From assembly GCA_963598415.1 (NCBI GenBank), contig CAVBUH010000050.1:25209-89208 (forward strand): 64,000 nt of DNA, in the 5' to 3' direction. The position numbers and the translations under genes are program-made. Positions 34,949-43,763 of this stretch are shown piece by piece. Source of the DNA: Colimorpha_A sp900556615. Its GTDB lineage: Bacteria; Bacillota; Clostridia; Oscillospirales; CAG-272. The notes below the pieces were generated by a model that was not told where the DNA came from, did no database searches, and saw nothing but the letters and a program-made list of their open reading frames with translations. Numbering within the stretch: position 1 is the first letter of the stretch; each line of letters begins with the position of its first letter.

Positions 34949-36802
34949 ATGAAAGATAACTTTAGAGATAAAATTGCCGATACAGATAATTTTTGGGACA
35001 TCGAAGGTATGCTCCCCGAAAAGAAGCCTTCCCACCGTTTTTCTCACGACACCTCCACGGTAGAAATAAAACTCTCCGGTGAGGATGATACCGAGCGAGG
35101 ACAGATAATTCCTCTCGATAACAGACATCCCGGCGGAACGTTCACCGCTTCCGAAAAACAGCAAGAAATCGCGCTTGCCGTGGCGAGAAAAGCGCTCAGG
35201 GACGCAGAGATAAAAATCAAAACCGTTTCGGCCGCCGCGTCACAAGACAAAAAAAGCGCTTATGAAGAATGGAAACGTACTGTCGAACAGGAAGAAAAAA
35301 GCGATCGTTTATTTTCCCGAGAAGAATACGAAAAAAGCCCTTTATATACCGATGAACCGCTCTTTGAATATTCATCTGAACATAACCCGCTTATCAAAAA
35401 GATCACCATCAAAAAATGGCCTGCACGGTATACTTTTTACGAACGCTTTCGTGCGGACGCTTTAAAATATTATCAAAAAAATCCCGTTCCCTGTTCTCAT
35501 GTCCCGTTTTTTTCCTATACGCCGCAATACTCCCAGCTTTCCGCCGGACAGCTTGAATACTACCTATATTGGAGAAGCTTGGTAAGAAACGGAAATTATC
35601 CTACCGCTGATTATGCCTATATTCTGCTCTATATCTACGAAATCATCAATCTTCCCGACGTTATTTCTCCCACCGAAGGAGCAAGGCAGCTCTGCCTTGT
35701 ATGGCGGGAATACCGAAAAAAATATCCAAAGCTGGATAAAATCATACCGGAGTGGCTCTGCGATTACTGTCTCATCGGCAAAATTGATCCTCCGTCGGAG
35801 CTTTATCGGGATTTCATTGATCCTGCGGCGGGAAGCCTGTTTTTACGGGAATACTACGCCGGATATGATTCTTCTTCGCCTTCCCCCTATGCTTCCGCTC
35901 TTTTCGCCTGCGGTTCCGATTATAATTACAGAAGCAGCAAATTTATAACGTCGGAAAACCGTGAGCTTTTTGACAAACACATAAGAGGCGCATTTATCTA
36001 TGCCTTCGGCAAAGCAGAAAAAGAAAATCGGACAATATTCGCACCGGTCGGCAGAAGCTCCATGATGAGCGTCAGCATAACCAGAGACGCCTTTTCAGGA
36101 GCGGTATGCGCTTACAATGTGAAGCGGAGAATAGAGCTTGAGTACCTCTCCTGCTCAAGATCGGTTGAACTGCGATTTGCTGTCACCGATATGATAAAAT
36201 ATGCAGAAAATAACGTCCGTTCCATGCTGGGCATACGAAGCCGGTTTCATACACCGAATCTCGCCATGCCATTGAGAAGAGCGGCTGACGAATATTTTGC
36301 TTCTTTTAAGAAGAATATGAAAAAAGCGGACGCCGAGCCGCGCCCCGAATACGAGAAGCTATATGAGGCGAGTAAAAGTGAACTTTCCCTTGATTATGCC
36401 AAGAGCCTTGAGGAAAAATCCTGGGAGACAACAAGCCTGTTGGTAAGCGATTCCGTTGATTGCGATGAAGCGAATATCCGGCAAGAGCTTTCCGCGGAAA
36501 GCAGGATAAATCCGGTGAATAAAATCTCAAATCATGTTTTTCCGCCGGAGAAGCCGCCACAGCCGTCCGGAGCTTCGGAAAACGAATTCATTAAAACTGC
36601 GCTTGAGGCGCTTATGAATCAGAATATGAACCGCTTTTCCGAAATTGCCAAAGGTCGGAATCTGCTTCCCGATACGCTCTGTGAAATCATTAACGACACG
36701 CTTTATGATGAATTTGGAGATACCGTTGTGTATTCCGAGGGAAACCGATTTGAGATCATTTCCGATTATACGGAGGATATAAAAGAATGGATGAAAAAAT
36801 AA
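34949..36802 (+). CDS. TerB_N / TerB-C domain protein
   Basis: A roughly 617-residue cytoplasmic protein. After a charged N-terminal region of about 130 residues comes the TerB_N hallmark: HVPFFSYTPQYSQLSAGQLE, then YLYWRSLVRNGNYPTADYAY and ILLYIYEIINL. The final 70 residues (ETALEALMNQ-like helix, LPDTLCEIINDTLYDEFGDT, EIISDYTEDIKEWMKK) match the TerB-C type tail. Members of this family occur beside BrxD-like ATPases and helicases in putative defence or stress loci; the biochemical role is unknown. The frame opens at 34904, but the promoter places the transcript start there, so ATG at 34949 is preferred; GGAGGG at 34925 is rather far upstream. It overlaps the ATPase gene by 16 bp. Confidence 0.8.
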   Translation: MKDNFRDKIADTDNFWDIEGMLPEKKPSHRFSHDTSTVEIKLSGEDDTERGQIIPLDNRHPGGTFTASEKQQEIALAVARKALRDAEIKIKTVSAAASQDKKSAYEEWKRTVEQEEKSDRLFSREEYEKSPLYTDEPLFEYSSEHNPLIKKITIKKWPARYTFYERFRADALKYYQKNPVPCSHVPFFSYTPQYSQLSAGQLEYYLYWRSLVRNGNYPTADYAYILLYIYEIINLPDVISPTEGARQLCLVWREYRKKYPKLDKIIPEWLCDYCLIGKIDPPSELYRDFIDPAAGSLFLREYYAGYDSSSPSPYASALFACGSDYNYRSSKFITSENRELFDKHIRGAFIYAFGKAEKENRTIFAPVGRSSMMSVSITRDAFSGAVCAYNVKRRIELEYLSCSRSVELRFAVTDMIKYAENNVRSMLGIRSRFHTPNLAMPLRRAADEYFASFKKNMKKADAEPRPEYEKLYEASKSELSLDYAKSLEEKSWETTSLLVSDSVDCDEANIRQELSAESRINPVNKISNHVFPPEKPPQPSGASENEFIKTALEALMNQNMNRFSEIAKGRNLLPDTLCEIINDTLYDEFGDTVVYSEGNRFEIISDYTEDIKEWMKK

Positions 36803-38112
36803 CCGTACCGAAAAGAATTTTAGCGTCCTTAATAAGTTCTGTCTCGGCAGGAGTCGTACCGAGACTCGGAGCGCCCTATATTGCGATCGGCAGAAAGGAA
36901 GAGATTGCTGCTCTTCTCTCTGATCTTGAGGCTGTCAGCGACGGCGGCGCGGCAATGCGCTTTATTATCGGTAATTACGGAAGCGGAAAGAGCTTCCTAA
37001 TACAACTTTTGCGTGGATATGCTATCGAAAGAGGCTTCATTTGTGCCGACTGCGACCTTTCCCCCGAAAGAAGAATCTGCGGCGGAAAAGGAACCGGAAT
37101 CGCTACTTATCGGGAGCTTATCAGAAATATGTCGTCCAAATCCTCTCCTGAGGGAGGCGCCTTGCAGCAAATCATTTCAAGATGGCTTTCCTCTGTTCAG
37201 GGGGAAACAGCGGCATCGGGAATACTGCCCGATTCCCCCGATTTCGGAAAAGAAGTTTCAAAACGGGTATTCTCCCTTTCAAAGGAACTCGAAAACAATG
37301 TCGGAGGATTTGATTTTGCATCGGTTATCAATGCATACTACCGCGCAACGGTTTCCGAGGATGAGGAAGCCCAAAGTCAGTGTCTGCGCTGGCTTCGCGG
37401 AGAATATACAACCAAAACAGAGGCAAAAAGCGCGCTTGCGGTAGGCTCAATCATAGATGACGATAATTGGTATGACTTTATAAAATTATGGGCGGAGTTT
37501 GTAAGAAAAATCGGATACAAGGGATTTGTCGTATTCATCGACGAATGTGTAAACCTATACAAAATAACCAATCGTATCAGCCGCGAAAACAATTATGAAA
37601 AAATTCTGTCTATGTTTAACGATACCCTTCAGGGACGCGCTCCGGGACTTTCCGTTATTTGGGGCGGGACGCCGCAATTTCTGGAGGATACAAGGCGAGG
37701 ACTCTTCAGCTATGAAGCATTGAGGTCTCGACTTATCGACAGCCGTTTTGCCAATAACGGCGAATACCGAAATTTGCTCGGTCCGGTGATACGGTTAAGA
37801 AGACTCTCGGACAATGAGCTGTTTGCACTGATTTCAAGAGTAACAAAACTACACGGTATGTATTTCGGCTGGGAACCGCGGGTAAGCGAAAATGAAATGG
37901 CTGATTTTTTGCGCGAATGTCTGAAACGCGCAGGCGCTGACATCATGATAACGCCGCGTGAAATCATCAGAGACTATATGTCGGTTCTAAATATTCTTTT
38001 TCAGAATCCCGACGCGGAGTTCACTTCCATTGTAGGAAAAAGCTTGACGCTTGAAAATGAAGATAAAAAAACCGATTCAAGCGAATTCTCTCTCGAGGAC
38101 ATTGAGCTGTAA
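36787..38112 (+). CDS. BrxD-like ATP-binding protein (BREX-type ATPase, DUF2791/PF10923)
   Basis: A 441-residue AAA-type ATPase. The N-terminus PKRILASLISSVSAGVVPRL precedes Walker A in IIGNYGSGKSFLIQLL near residue 62. Walker B with a DE pair is GFVVFIDECVNLYK near 250, and a sensor-like VIWGGTPQFLEDTRRGLFSY follows near 295. This pattern matches BrxD of type II BREX and its stand-alone relatives. BrxD in BREX is paired with PglX, PglZ and BrxHI, none of which is present; only the TerB_N protein upstream (16-bp overlap) accompanies it. The last 25 residues (EDKKTDSSEFSLEDIEL) are a flexible acidic tail. CapA follows by 55 bp. Confidence 0.85.
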   Translation: MDEKITVPKRILASLISSVSAGVVPRLGAPYIAIGRKEEIAALLSDLEAVSDGGAAMRFIIGNYGSGKSFLIQLLRGYAIERGFICADCDLSPERRICGGKGTGIATYRELIRNMSSKSSPEGGALQQIISRWLSSVQGETAASGILPDSPDFGKEVSKRVFSLSKELENNVGGFDFASVINAYYRATVSEDEEAQSQCLRWLRGEYTTKTEAKSALAVGSIIDDDNWYDFIKLWAEFVRKIGYKGFVVFIDECVNLYKITNRISRENNYEKILSMFNDTLQGRAPGLSVIWGGTPQFLEDTRRGLFSYEALRSRLIDSRFANNGEYRNLLGPVIRLRRLSDNELFALISRVTKLHGMYFGWEPRVSENEMADFLRECLKRAGADIMITPREIIRDYMSVLNILFQNPDAEFTSIVGKSLTLENEDKKTDSSEFSLEDIEL

Positions 38113-38167
38113 CAAAAATTTTCTCCTGTCGCCTTGAAAAATCCATACAAAATAGAAGGACCGACAC

Positions 38168-39298
38168 ATGAAGCTTCGTTATCTTGCATTTCTCCTTGCC
38201 GCATCGGCAATCCTGCTCCTTGCCTCCGGCGCTTCGCGGGAACGCATCTCTTTATCGCCTCATCCGTTATCAAGCAGTGAAAATACCCCCTCTCCAATTG
38301 TTCCTGACAACGATCAGCCGAATACCATGCTGTCGCTTGAAACACTGCCGCCCGAAACCACGGAAAAGCCGGAACCGGAAATCAACACCATAACCATTTC
38401 CTTTTTGGGAGACTGTATGCTCGCTACCTATAAAGGAGGCAGAGGTGCCGGCAGCTTCAATCTTTATGCCGAAACAGCAGAGCCTTCTCACTTTTTTGCC
38501 GGCGTTTATGATATTCTTTCGTCTGACGATTTCACCGTAGCAAACTGTGAAAATGTCTTCACCGATCAAAACCTGCCCGAAACGCCAAAGGATTACTCCC
38601 CTGCTTATTGGTACAGAAGTCCGAAAAAGAACGCTGCTATTTTTACTGCCGGAAGTATTGACATCATCTCTCTTGCAAACAACCACACAAACGATTACGG
38701 TAAAACCGGCATGGCGGATACCATCTCAGCGCTGGAAGCCGAAAATCTTATATGGGGAAACACCGGGAATCCGGTAATCATCGAAAAATACGGCCTGAAA
38801 ATTGCCATTATGATGGTAGGTATGTGGGGAGAGTACCGCACTGCGGCTTTGTCAAATCAAATAGCTGCGCTTGAGAAAGAAACCGACTATCAGATCATCT
38901 ATTATCACGGAGGAACGGAAAGAAAATATAAACCCGACGAATGGAGAGTCAGAGCCTCAAGAAAGCTTGTTGACAATGGGGCCGACCTTGTGATCGGAAA
39001 TCATCCTCATGTTCTACAGCCGATGGAAACCTATAACGGGGCGGACATCCTCTATTCGCTCGGAAACTTTATCTTCGGAGGATCCGTCAAGGATGATCGG
39101 TTCACGGTTATATATCAAAAAATCCTTACCGTGTGCGAGGGTGAAATCATCGCAGAGGATTATCGTTTGATCCCCGTATATGAGTACGAGGGAGCCAAAA
39201 ATATACTCTGGCAGCCTGTCCCGATGACGGAGGGAAGCGATGACTATAACTCCGTAATCGCTTTTATGCACGGAAAAGCAGAAACCCCAAGAGGTTGA
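38168..39298 (+). CDS. CapA-family protein (poly-gamma-glutamate biosynthesis-like)
   Basis: A 376-residue exported metallophosphatase-like protein. The signal peptide is MKLRYLAFLLAASAILLLAS with no lipobox cysteine. A Pro/Ser/Glu linker leads to the CapA domain from about 75: ITISFLGDCMLATYKGG, VANCENVFTD, IISLANNHTNDYG, YYHGGTERKY and VIGNHPHVLQPMETY with YSLGNFIFGG. These histidines and asparagines form the metal site of the calcineurin-like fold. CapA/PgsA assists capsule or polyglutamate synthesis, but capB/capC are absent, so a stand-alone envelope function is likelier. AAGGA supports the ATG. Confidence 0.88.
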   Translation: MKLRYLAFLLAASAILLLASGASRERISLSPHPLSSSENTPSPIVPDNDQPNTMLSLETLPPETTEKPEPEINTITISFLGDCMLATYKGGRGAGSFNLYAETAEPSHFFAGVYDILSSDDFTVANCENVFTDQNLPETPKDYSPAYWYRSPKKNAAIFTAGSIDIISLANNHTNDYGKTGMADTISALEAENLIWGNTGNPVIIEKYGLKIAIMMVGMWGEYRTAALSNQIAALEKETDYQIIYYHGGTERKYKPDEWRVRASRKLVDNGADLVIGNHPHVLQPMETYNGADILYSLGNFIFGGSVKDDRFTVIYQKILTVCEGEIIAEDYRLIPVYEYEGAKNILWQPVPMTEGSDDYNSVIAFMHGKAETPRG

Positions 39299-39307
39299 AA
39301 AGCTGTC

Positions 39308-39709
39308 TCAGCGAAAAATCATGATTACCCCCGCCACTATCACTACCGCGGCAAAAATTCTTTTTAAAAGCTTTGAGGGAAGCTTGTCGAGCAGCAACGC
39401 GCCTATCCCTCCGCCGGCAAGAGCGGGAATAAAATATTGAAAGGAACCGGTCAACGGAACAGTCCCCCTGATAAAGTAGATAACCGCCGATACCAAAGAA
39501 AAAACAAGGGTGACTATAGCGGTTTCGGCAAAAAGATCTCTTGTATCCTGTTTTTCCTTTTTATTCATCAACAAGGCTCCGAACATAAGAATAATGCCGC
39601 CTCCGGTTCCGAGAAAACCGTTTACAAATCCGGCGGCGCAGCCGAGAGGAATAAGCGGAGAGTTCTGCCGGAAAACAGTTCTTATTGCCTCAAATTTTTT
39701 CTTTTTCAC
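39308..39709 (-). CDS. Half-size TauE/SafE (TSUP) family membrane protein
   Basis: A 133-residue membrane protein with four hydrophobic helices and the family motif GFVNGFLGTGGGIILMFG near residue 27. TSUP exporters of sulphite or organosulphur compounds are usually about 250 residues with two such halves; this corresponds to one half, and no second half is adjacent. In Clostridia half-size TSUP genes often come in pairs, so a partner may be elsewhere, or it may form homodimers. The start is GTG at 39709 with GAGG upstream. It is transcribed opposite to capA, with 9 bp between their ends. Confidence 0.78.
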   Translation of the reverse strand: MKKKKFEAIRTVFRQNSPLIPLGCAAGFVNGFLGTGGGIILMFGALLMNKKEKQDTRDLFAETAIVTLVFSLVSAVIYFIRGTVPLTGSFQYFIPALAGGGIGALLLDKLPSKLLKRIFAAVVIVAGVIMIFR

Positions 39710-39726
39710 AAAATACCTCGTCTGTA

Positions 39727-39755
39727 TTGTAATTTTATTCTGATTCTGCTATTAT
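39727..39755 (+). promoter_or_regulatory. Promoter of uppP
   Basis: TTGTAA, 17-bp spacer, TATTAT, about 70 bp before the uppP start. Confidence 0.55.
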
Positions 39756-39825
39756 ATTTATAGCAAGCAGCCGTTATGCGGCTTCATATATTTCCGTTTT
39801 TCGGAGGAAAAGGTAGGTTTTTTCA

Positions 39826-40653
39826 TTGTCAATATTATCTGCTGTTTTATATGGAATCATTCAGGGACTGACCGAGTTTTTGCCGGTATCAAGCTCCGGG
39901 CATCTTGCCCTCGCGCAAGGGATTTTCGAAGGTGAAAATCTTGAGACCGATTATTTTACTTTTTCCATACTTCTTCACTTAGCTACGCTTATCGCTGTAC
40001 TTGTCGTATACAGAAAAGATATCTTTCCTCTTATACCCGCCTTTTTCAGAATAATCGGAAAGCTTTTCAAAGGTAAATTTCATCTTTCGGATTATGATGA
40101 ACATGAAAAAATGGTAGTTTATATCATCATCGCCACCCTTCCCCTTGCCGCGGCGGTGTTTATCAATGATTATGTCGAGGCACTTTCTTCCTATGTAAAA
40201 ATCGTCGGAGCGATACTGATTTTCAACGGCGTCGTATTATTTCTTTCCGATATGATCTCCAAAGGAAACAAAGAGCTTTCCGATATGAAGCCGAGAAATG
40301 CGCTTACCGTCGGACTTTGTCAGCTTCTTGCCGTATTTCCCGGTCTCTCACGCTCTGGGTCTACCATAACCGGCGGAAGACTCTGTGGTTTTTCCCGCGA
40401 ATTTGCCGTGAAATTTTCTTTTATTCTTTCAGTACCTGCCATCATCGGAGCAAATATATTCAAGCTTCCCGACATAATGAACAATCCCGTTCCTTCCTCC
40501 GATATCCCCGCTTATGCCTGCGGTATGGCGGCGGCGGCAATCACCGGCGTTATTGCCATGAGGCTGCTGTCATATATATCAAAAAAATCTAATTTCAGGA
40601 TTTTCTCCTACTATTGCGTCATAGTTGGAATTCTCGCCGTTATCTTCGGATAA
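39826..40653 (+). CDS. uppP: Undecaprenyl-diphosphatase
   Basis: Dephosphorylates undecaprenyl pyrophosphate to recycle the lipid carrier for peptidoglycan and other polymers; overproduction gives bacitracin resistance in known cases. The 275-residue integral membrane protein carries both signature segments: QGLTEFLPVSSSGHLALAQ (catalytic Glu17 and His26) and FPGLSRSGSTITGG (catalytic Arg) near residue 172. Eight hydrophobic helices are visible. The start is TTG at 39826 with AAGGTAGG upstream. The next gene, ftsK, begins 32 bp later, so they may share the promoter at 39727. Confidence 0.96.
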   Translation: MSILSAVLYGIIQGLTEFLPVSSSGHLALAQGIFEGENLETDYFTFSILLHLATLIAVLVVYRKDIFPLIPAFFRIIGKLFKGKFHLSDYDEHEKMVVYIIIATLPLAAAVFINDYVEALSSYVKIVGAILIFNGVVLFLSDMISKGNKELSDMKPRNALTVGLCQLLAVFPGLSRSGSTITGGRLCGFSREFAVKFSFILSVPAIIGANIFKLPDIMNNPVPSSDIPAYACGMAAAAITGVIAMRLLSYISKKSNFRIFSYYCVIVGILAVIFG

Positions 40654-40685
40654 TCGTTAATAAGTTGAAAGGAAAGATTATATAA

Positions 40686-43361
40686 ATGCCTGACAGCAAA
40701 AAAAAGAAATCGTCACAATCTCAAAGGACTGTAAAAAAAACTTCCGCTAAAACAAAAGGAACTGATACTGTAAAAAAAGCGACAAAAAGCGACTCTTCCG
40801 TACCCGAAAGAAAAAAGCTGTCTCCGGATTCAAAAATTCATCAGGTTGTTCCGTATATTCTCGGCGCCGCCGCACTCTTCGTACTGGTCTGCTTTATCTC
40901 CGAAGGGCTGACGGGAATTGTCGGAGAAGGTCTGCGCATCCTGTTTTACGGGCTTTCGGGAGGAACCGCATTTGCAATCCCGCCGCTTCTCGCTATTCTC
41001 GCGTTTTTCTGGCAAAAAGAGGTTAAAAACGGAACTCTCAAATATCTCGTTATTTATCAGGTATTGTTTTTCATTTTTCTGTCCGCCATGATTCATCTGT
41101 GGACAGGAGGAAGCCATAATTTCAGCATTCCTTTATTTTGGGAAAACGGCGAAGAGCTTACCGGAGGAGGCCTTGTCGGAGGCATCGTCAGCTGGACGCT
41201 TTACAAGCTTACCGGTACGGTAGGAGCACATATAATCGGTATCTCGGCAATTACCGTGTTCGGTCTGTTTATGTTTGGTCTTACTCCCTACTCCATTTAT
41301 ATATATATTGCATATTGTATCCATGAAAAGCGCGAACAGCGTCAGGCAGACGAACCGGCACTGAAGCAAAGATTCCGGATTAACAAGCCCGTGCGGCAAA
41401 CGGAGGAGGAAACATATCCCGTTGTAAAACGCGATCCGATAGACCGGCATCGCTTTATCCCCGACGTTGAAGTAGGAGAAGATATCGAAAATACAGACAA
41501 AAAAGCCGATAACCCGGAAAACAGCGCCGAAACCGAAACGGCAGACGACGAAATTCCTCCGTTTGATATTCCCGATGGCAAAACAGAAACCGTAAAAGCC
41601 TTTACTTCAACCGCAAAAATCACAAAGCGCCCCGATACCGTTCTCCCCGTTTCGCAAGGCGAATCGGAAAAAACCGACTTGAACAGTATATTTACAGATC
41701 CAGACGGAATAGATGTATTGCAGCGCTTTGCGGAAGAACAGAAGGCAAAGGCGCTCCGAAAAACCTCCCCTGAAGCTGACGTTCTATCCGACGGAAGCGA
41801 GGCTGAGCTTGAAATATCCCGCGCTCCCGCCGCTCCGGAGGAACAGAAAAAAACAGATCCTATTAAGAAAGAATATCTGTATCCTCCGATTTCTTTGCTT
41901 AAGCTCGATACAACCCCGAAAAATATAGATATAAGCGAGGAGCTTCATACCAACGCCGTAAAGCTTGTCGAAACGCTCCGCAGCTTTAAGGTTCGCACAC
42001 GGATTGTCAATGTATCAAGAGGTCCCGCCATAACCAGATATGAGCTTGCTCCGGAAGAAGGCGTAAGAGTTCGCGCCATTGCCAACCTTGTAGACGATAT
42101 TGCACTGAATCTCGCTACAACGGGAGTCAGAATTGAGGCCCCGATTCCCGGCAAAGCCGCCGTAGGGATAGAGGTTCCGAACAAGTCCGTCTCTACCGTG
42201 TATTTACGGGAGCTTGTAGACACCGAAACCTTCCGCCGCGCGTCAAGCAAGCTCAATGTTTCACTCGGTGTAGATGTTGCCGGAGAGCCTGTTTTCCTTG
42301 ACATCGCCAAGATGCCGCATCTGCTCATCGCCGGAGCCACAGGTATGGGTAAGTCGGTATGTATCAACAGCATTATTACAAGCCTGCTCTATAAAGCCTC
42401 TCCGGAAGAAGTAAAGCTTATCCTTATTGATCCGAAAAAGGTCGAACTCAATATTTACAACGGGCTTCCGCATCTTCTCGTCCCTGTCGTCAGCGATCCG
42501 AAAAAGGCAGCAGGCTCCCTGCACTGGGCAGTAACCGAAATGGAACGCCGTTTTGAAATGATTGAGGAGGTAGGTGTCCGGGATGTAAAAAACTATAACG
42601 CCGTAACAAAGGATGATCCCGACAAAGAATTTCTTCCGCAGATCGTGATCATTATCGACGAGCTTGCCGATCTTATGATGACCGCTCCCGACGATGTAGA
42701 GGAGTCGATATGCCGGCTTGCTCAAAAAGCGCGTGCCGCCGGCATGCACCTTATCATCGGAACTCAGCGTCCTTCGGTAGACGTCATCACCGGTCTTATC
42801 AAGGCAAATGTTCCGTCGCGTATCGCGTTTACCGTTGCTTCGCAGACCGACTCCCGCGTTGTACTTGATATGTCAGGCGCCGAAAAACTTATCGGGCGCG
42901 GAGATATGCTCTATGCTCCCGTCGGCGCTTCAAAGCCTGTCAGAGTCCAGGGCGCATTTGTGAGCGAGAGCGAGGTCGAAAACATCGTAACCTTTATAAA
43001 AGAGCATGACGGCGGTCAAGCCGAATATAGCTCGGATATTATGGATAGTATCGAACGCGCCGCTGCTGCCTGCGGAAACGGAAAGAAGGGCGGCGGAGCC
43101 GTCCCGGAGGGCGATATTGACGACGGAGGAGATTCTATGCTCCGTCCGGCAATCGAGCTTGCTCTTGAAAGCGGCAAAATATCAACCTCCTTGATTCAGC
43201 GCCGCCTGTCTCTCGGATACGGTCGTGCGGCAAAGCTTATTGATGAAATGGAAAAGCGCGGAATTGTCAGCGCCCCGGAAGGGCAGAAGCCGAGGACAGT
43301 GCTGATTACCAAACAGCAATACATGGAAATGGTACTGAACAGAAAAGAGGATTTGGAGTAA
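40686..43361 (+). CDS. ftsK: DNA translocase FtsK/SpoIIIE
   Basis: A septal motor that pumps chromosomal DNA at division. It has 891 residues in the canonical order: a Lys-rich cytoplasmic start (to 50), four transmembrane helices (about 53-215), a low-conservation linker rich in Glu and Pro (215-400), then the alpha, beta and gamma motor domains. Walker A is AGATGMGKSVCINS near 550, Walker B IIIDELADLMMTAP near 655, with GTQRPSVDVITGLIKAN following. The C-terminal winged helix (ESGKISTSLIQRRLSLGYGR) reads polar DNA sequences. Whether it is FtsK or the sporulation paralogue SpoIIIE cannot be decided here. Confidence 0.96.
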   Translation: MPDSKKKKSSQSQRTVKKTSAKTKGTDTVKKATKSDSSVPERKKLSPDSKIHQVVPYILGAAALFVLVCFISEGLTGIVGEGLRILFYGLSGGTAFAIPPLLAILAFFWQKEVKNGTLKYLVIYQVLFFIFLSAMIHLWTGGSHNFSIPLFWENGEELTGGGLVGGIVSWTLYKLTGTVGAHIIGISAITVFGLFMFGLTPYSIYIYIAYCIHEKREQRQADEPALKQRFRINKPVRQTEEETYPVVKRDPIDRHRFIPDVEVGEDIENTDKKADNPENSAETETADDEIPPFDIPDGKTETVKAFTSTAKITKRPDTVLPVSQGESEKTDLNSIFTDPDGIDVLQRFAEEQKAKALRKTSPEADVLSDGSEAELEISRAPAAPEEQKKTDPIKKEYLYPPISLLKLDTTPKNIDISEELHTNAVKLVETLRSFKVRTRIVNVSRGPAITRYELAPEEGVRVRAIANLVDDIALNLATTGVRIEAPIPGKAAVGIEVPNKSVSTVYLRELVDTETFRRASSKLNVSLGVDVAGEPVFLDIAKMPHLLIAGATGMGKSVCINSIITSLLYKASPEEVKLILIDPKKVELNIYNGLPHLLVPVVSDPKKAAGSLHWAVTEMERRFEMIEEVGVRDVKNYNAVTKDDPDKEFLPQIVIIIDELADLMMTAPDDVEESICRLAQKARAAGMHLIIGTQRPSVDVITGLIKANVPSRIAFTVASQTDSRVVLDMSGAEKLIGRGDMLYAPVGASKPVRVQGAFVSESEVENIVTFIKEHDGGQAEYSSDIMDSIERAAAACGNGKKGGGAVPEGDIDDGGDSMLRPAIELALESGKISTSLIQRRLSLGYGRAAKLIDEMEKRGIVSAPEGQKPRTVLITKQQYMEMVLNRKEDLE

Positions 43362-43658
43362 AGCTATCATTTTCGGTTTTTTATCTGTTATTTCGAATTT
43401 TTCCGTGAATCCAAAATTTTCTATGCTTTTCCCGGCATAATCATAGAAATATCATAATCCGCCGAAGCGTTCTTTTTACCCATGAAAAGTGCCGTTATTC
43501 TCTGTATTCGATAAAAAAGATGCCCATTACATTAAGAAACCTTTTAACCAATCCGTTAAAGCTAACATATCCTGTCAGCAGAAGGAGAAATTCCGGAGCG
43601 CGCAGGAATAAAATTCGTTCTTACACTATATCGCTTCGGAAATATAATATCCCAAGCT

Positions 43659-43763
43659 ATGCTCTACACTTTATTTGAAATAATCATCTCCGCCCTTGCC
43701 GTATACGGCGGCTATAAGCTGCTTCACGACATTTTCGGAATGAGAAGGAAACATAAAAGATGA
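43659..43763 (+). CDS. 34-residue membrane peptide upstream of recD2
   Basis: The ATG at 43659 opens MLYTLFEIIISALAVYGG then YKLLHDIFGMRRKHKR-stop. There is one hydrophobic helix (residues 4-17) and a strongly basic C-terminus, the look of a small single-span protein with its tail in the cytoplasm. Its TGA overlaps the recD2 ATG (ATGA), which is the best evidence that it is translated. The ribosome-binding site is weak. The preceding 295 bp after ftsK contain nothing else recognisable. Confidence 0.55.
   Translation: MLYTLFEIIISALAVYGGYKLLHDIFGMRRKHKR

Noticed and set aside
38168..39298. CapA as part of the TerB_N-BrxD module
   Set aside because: It has its own ribosome-binding site, encodes an exported protein and belongs to an envelope family; adjacency alone is not enough.
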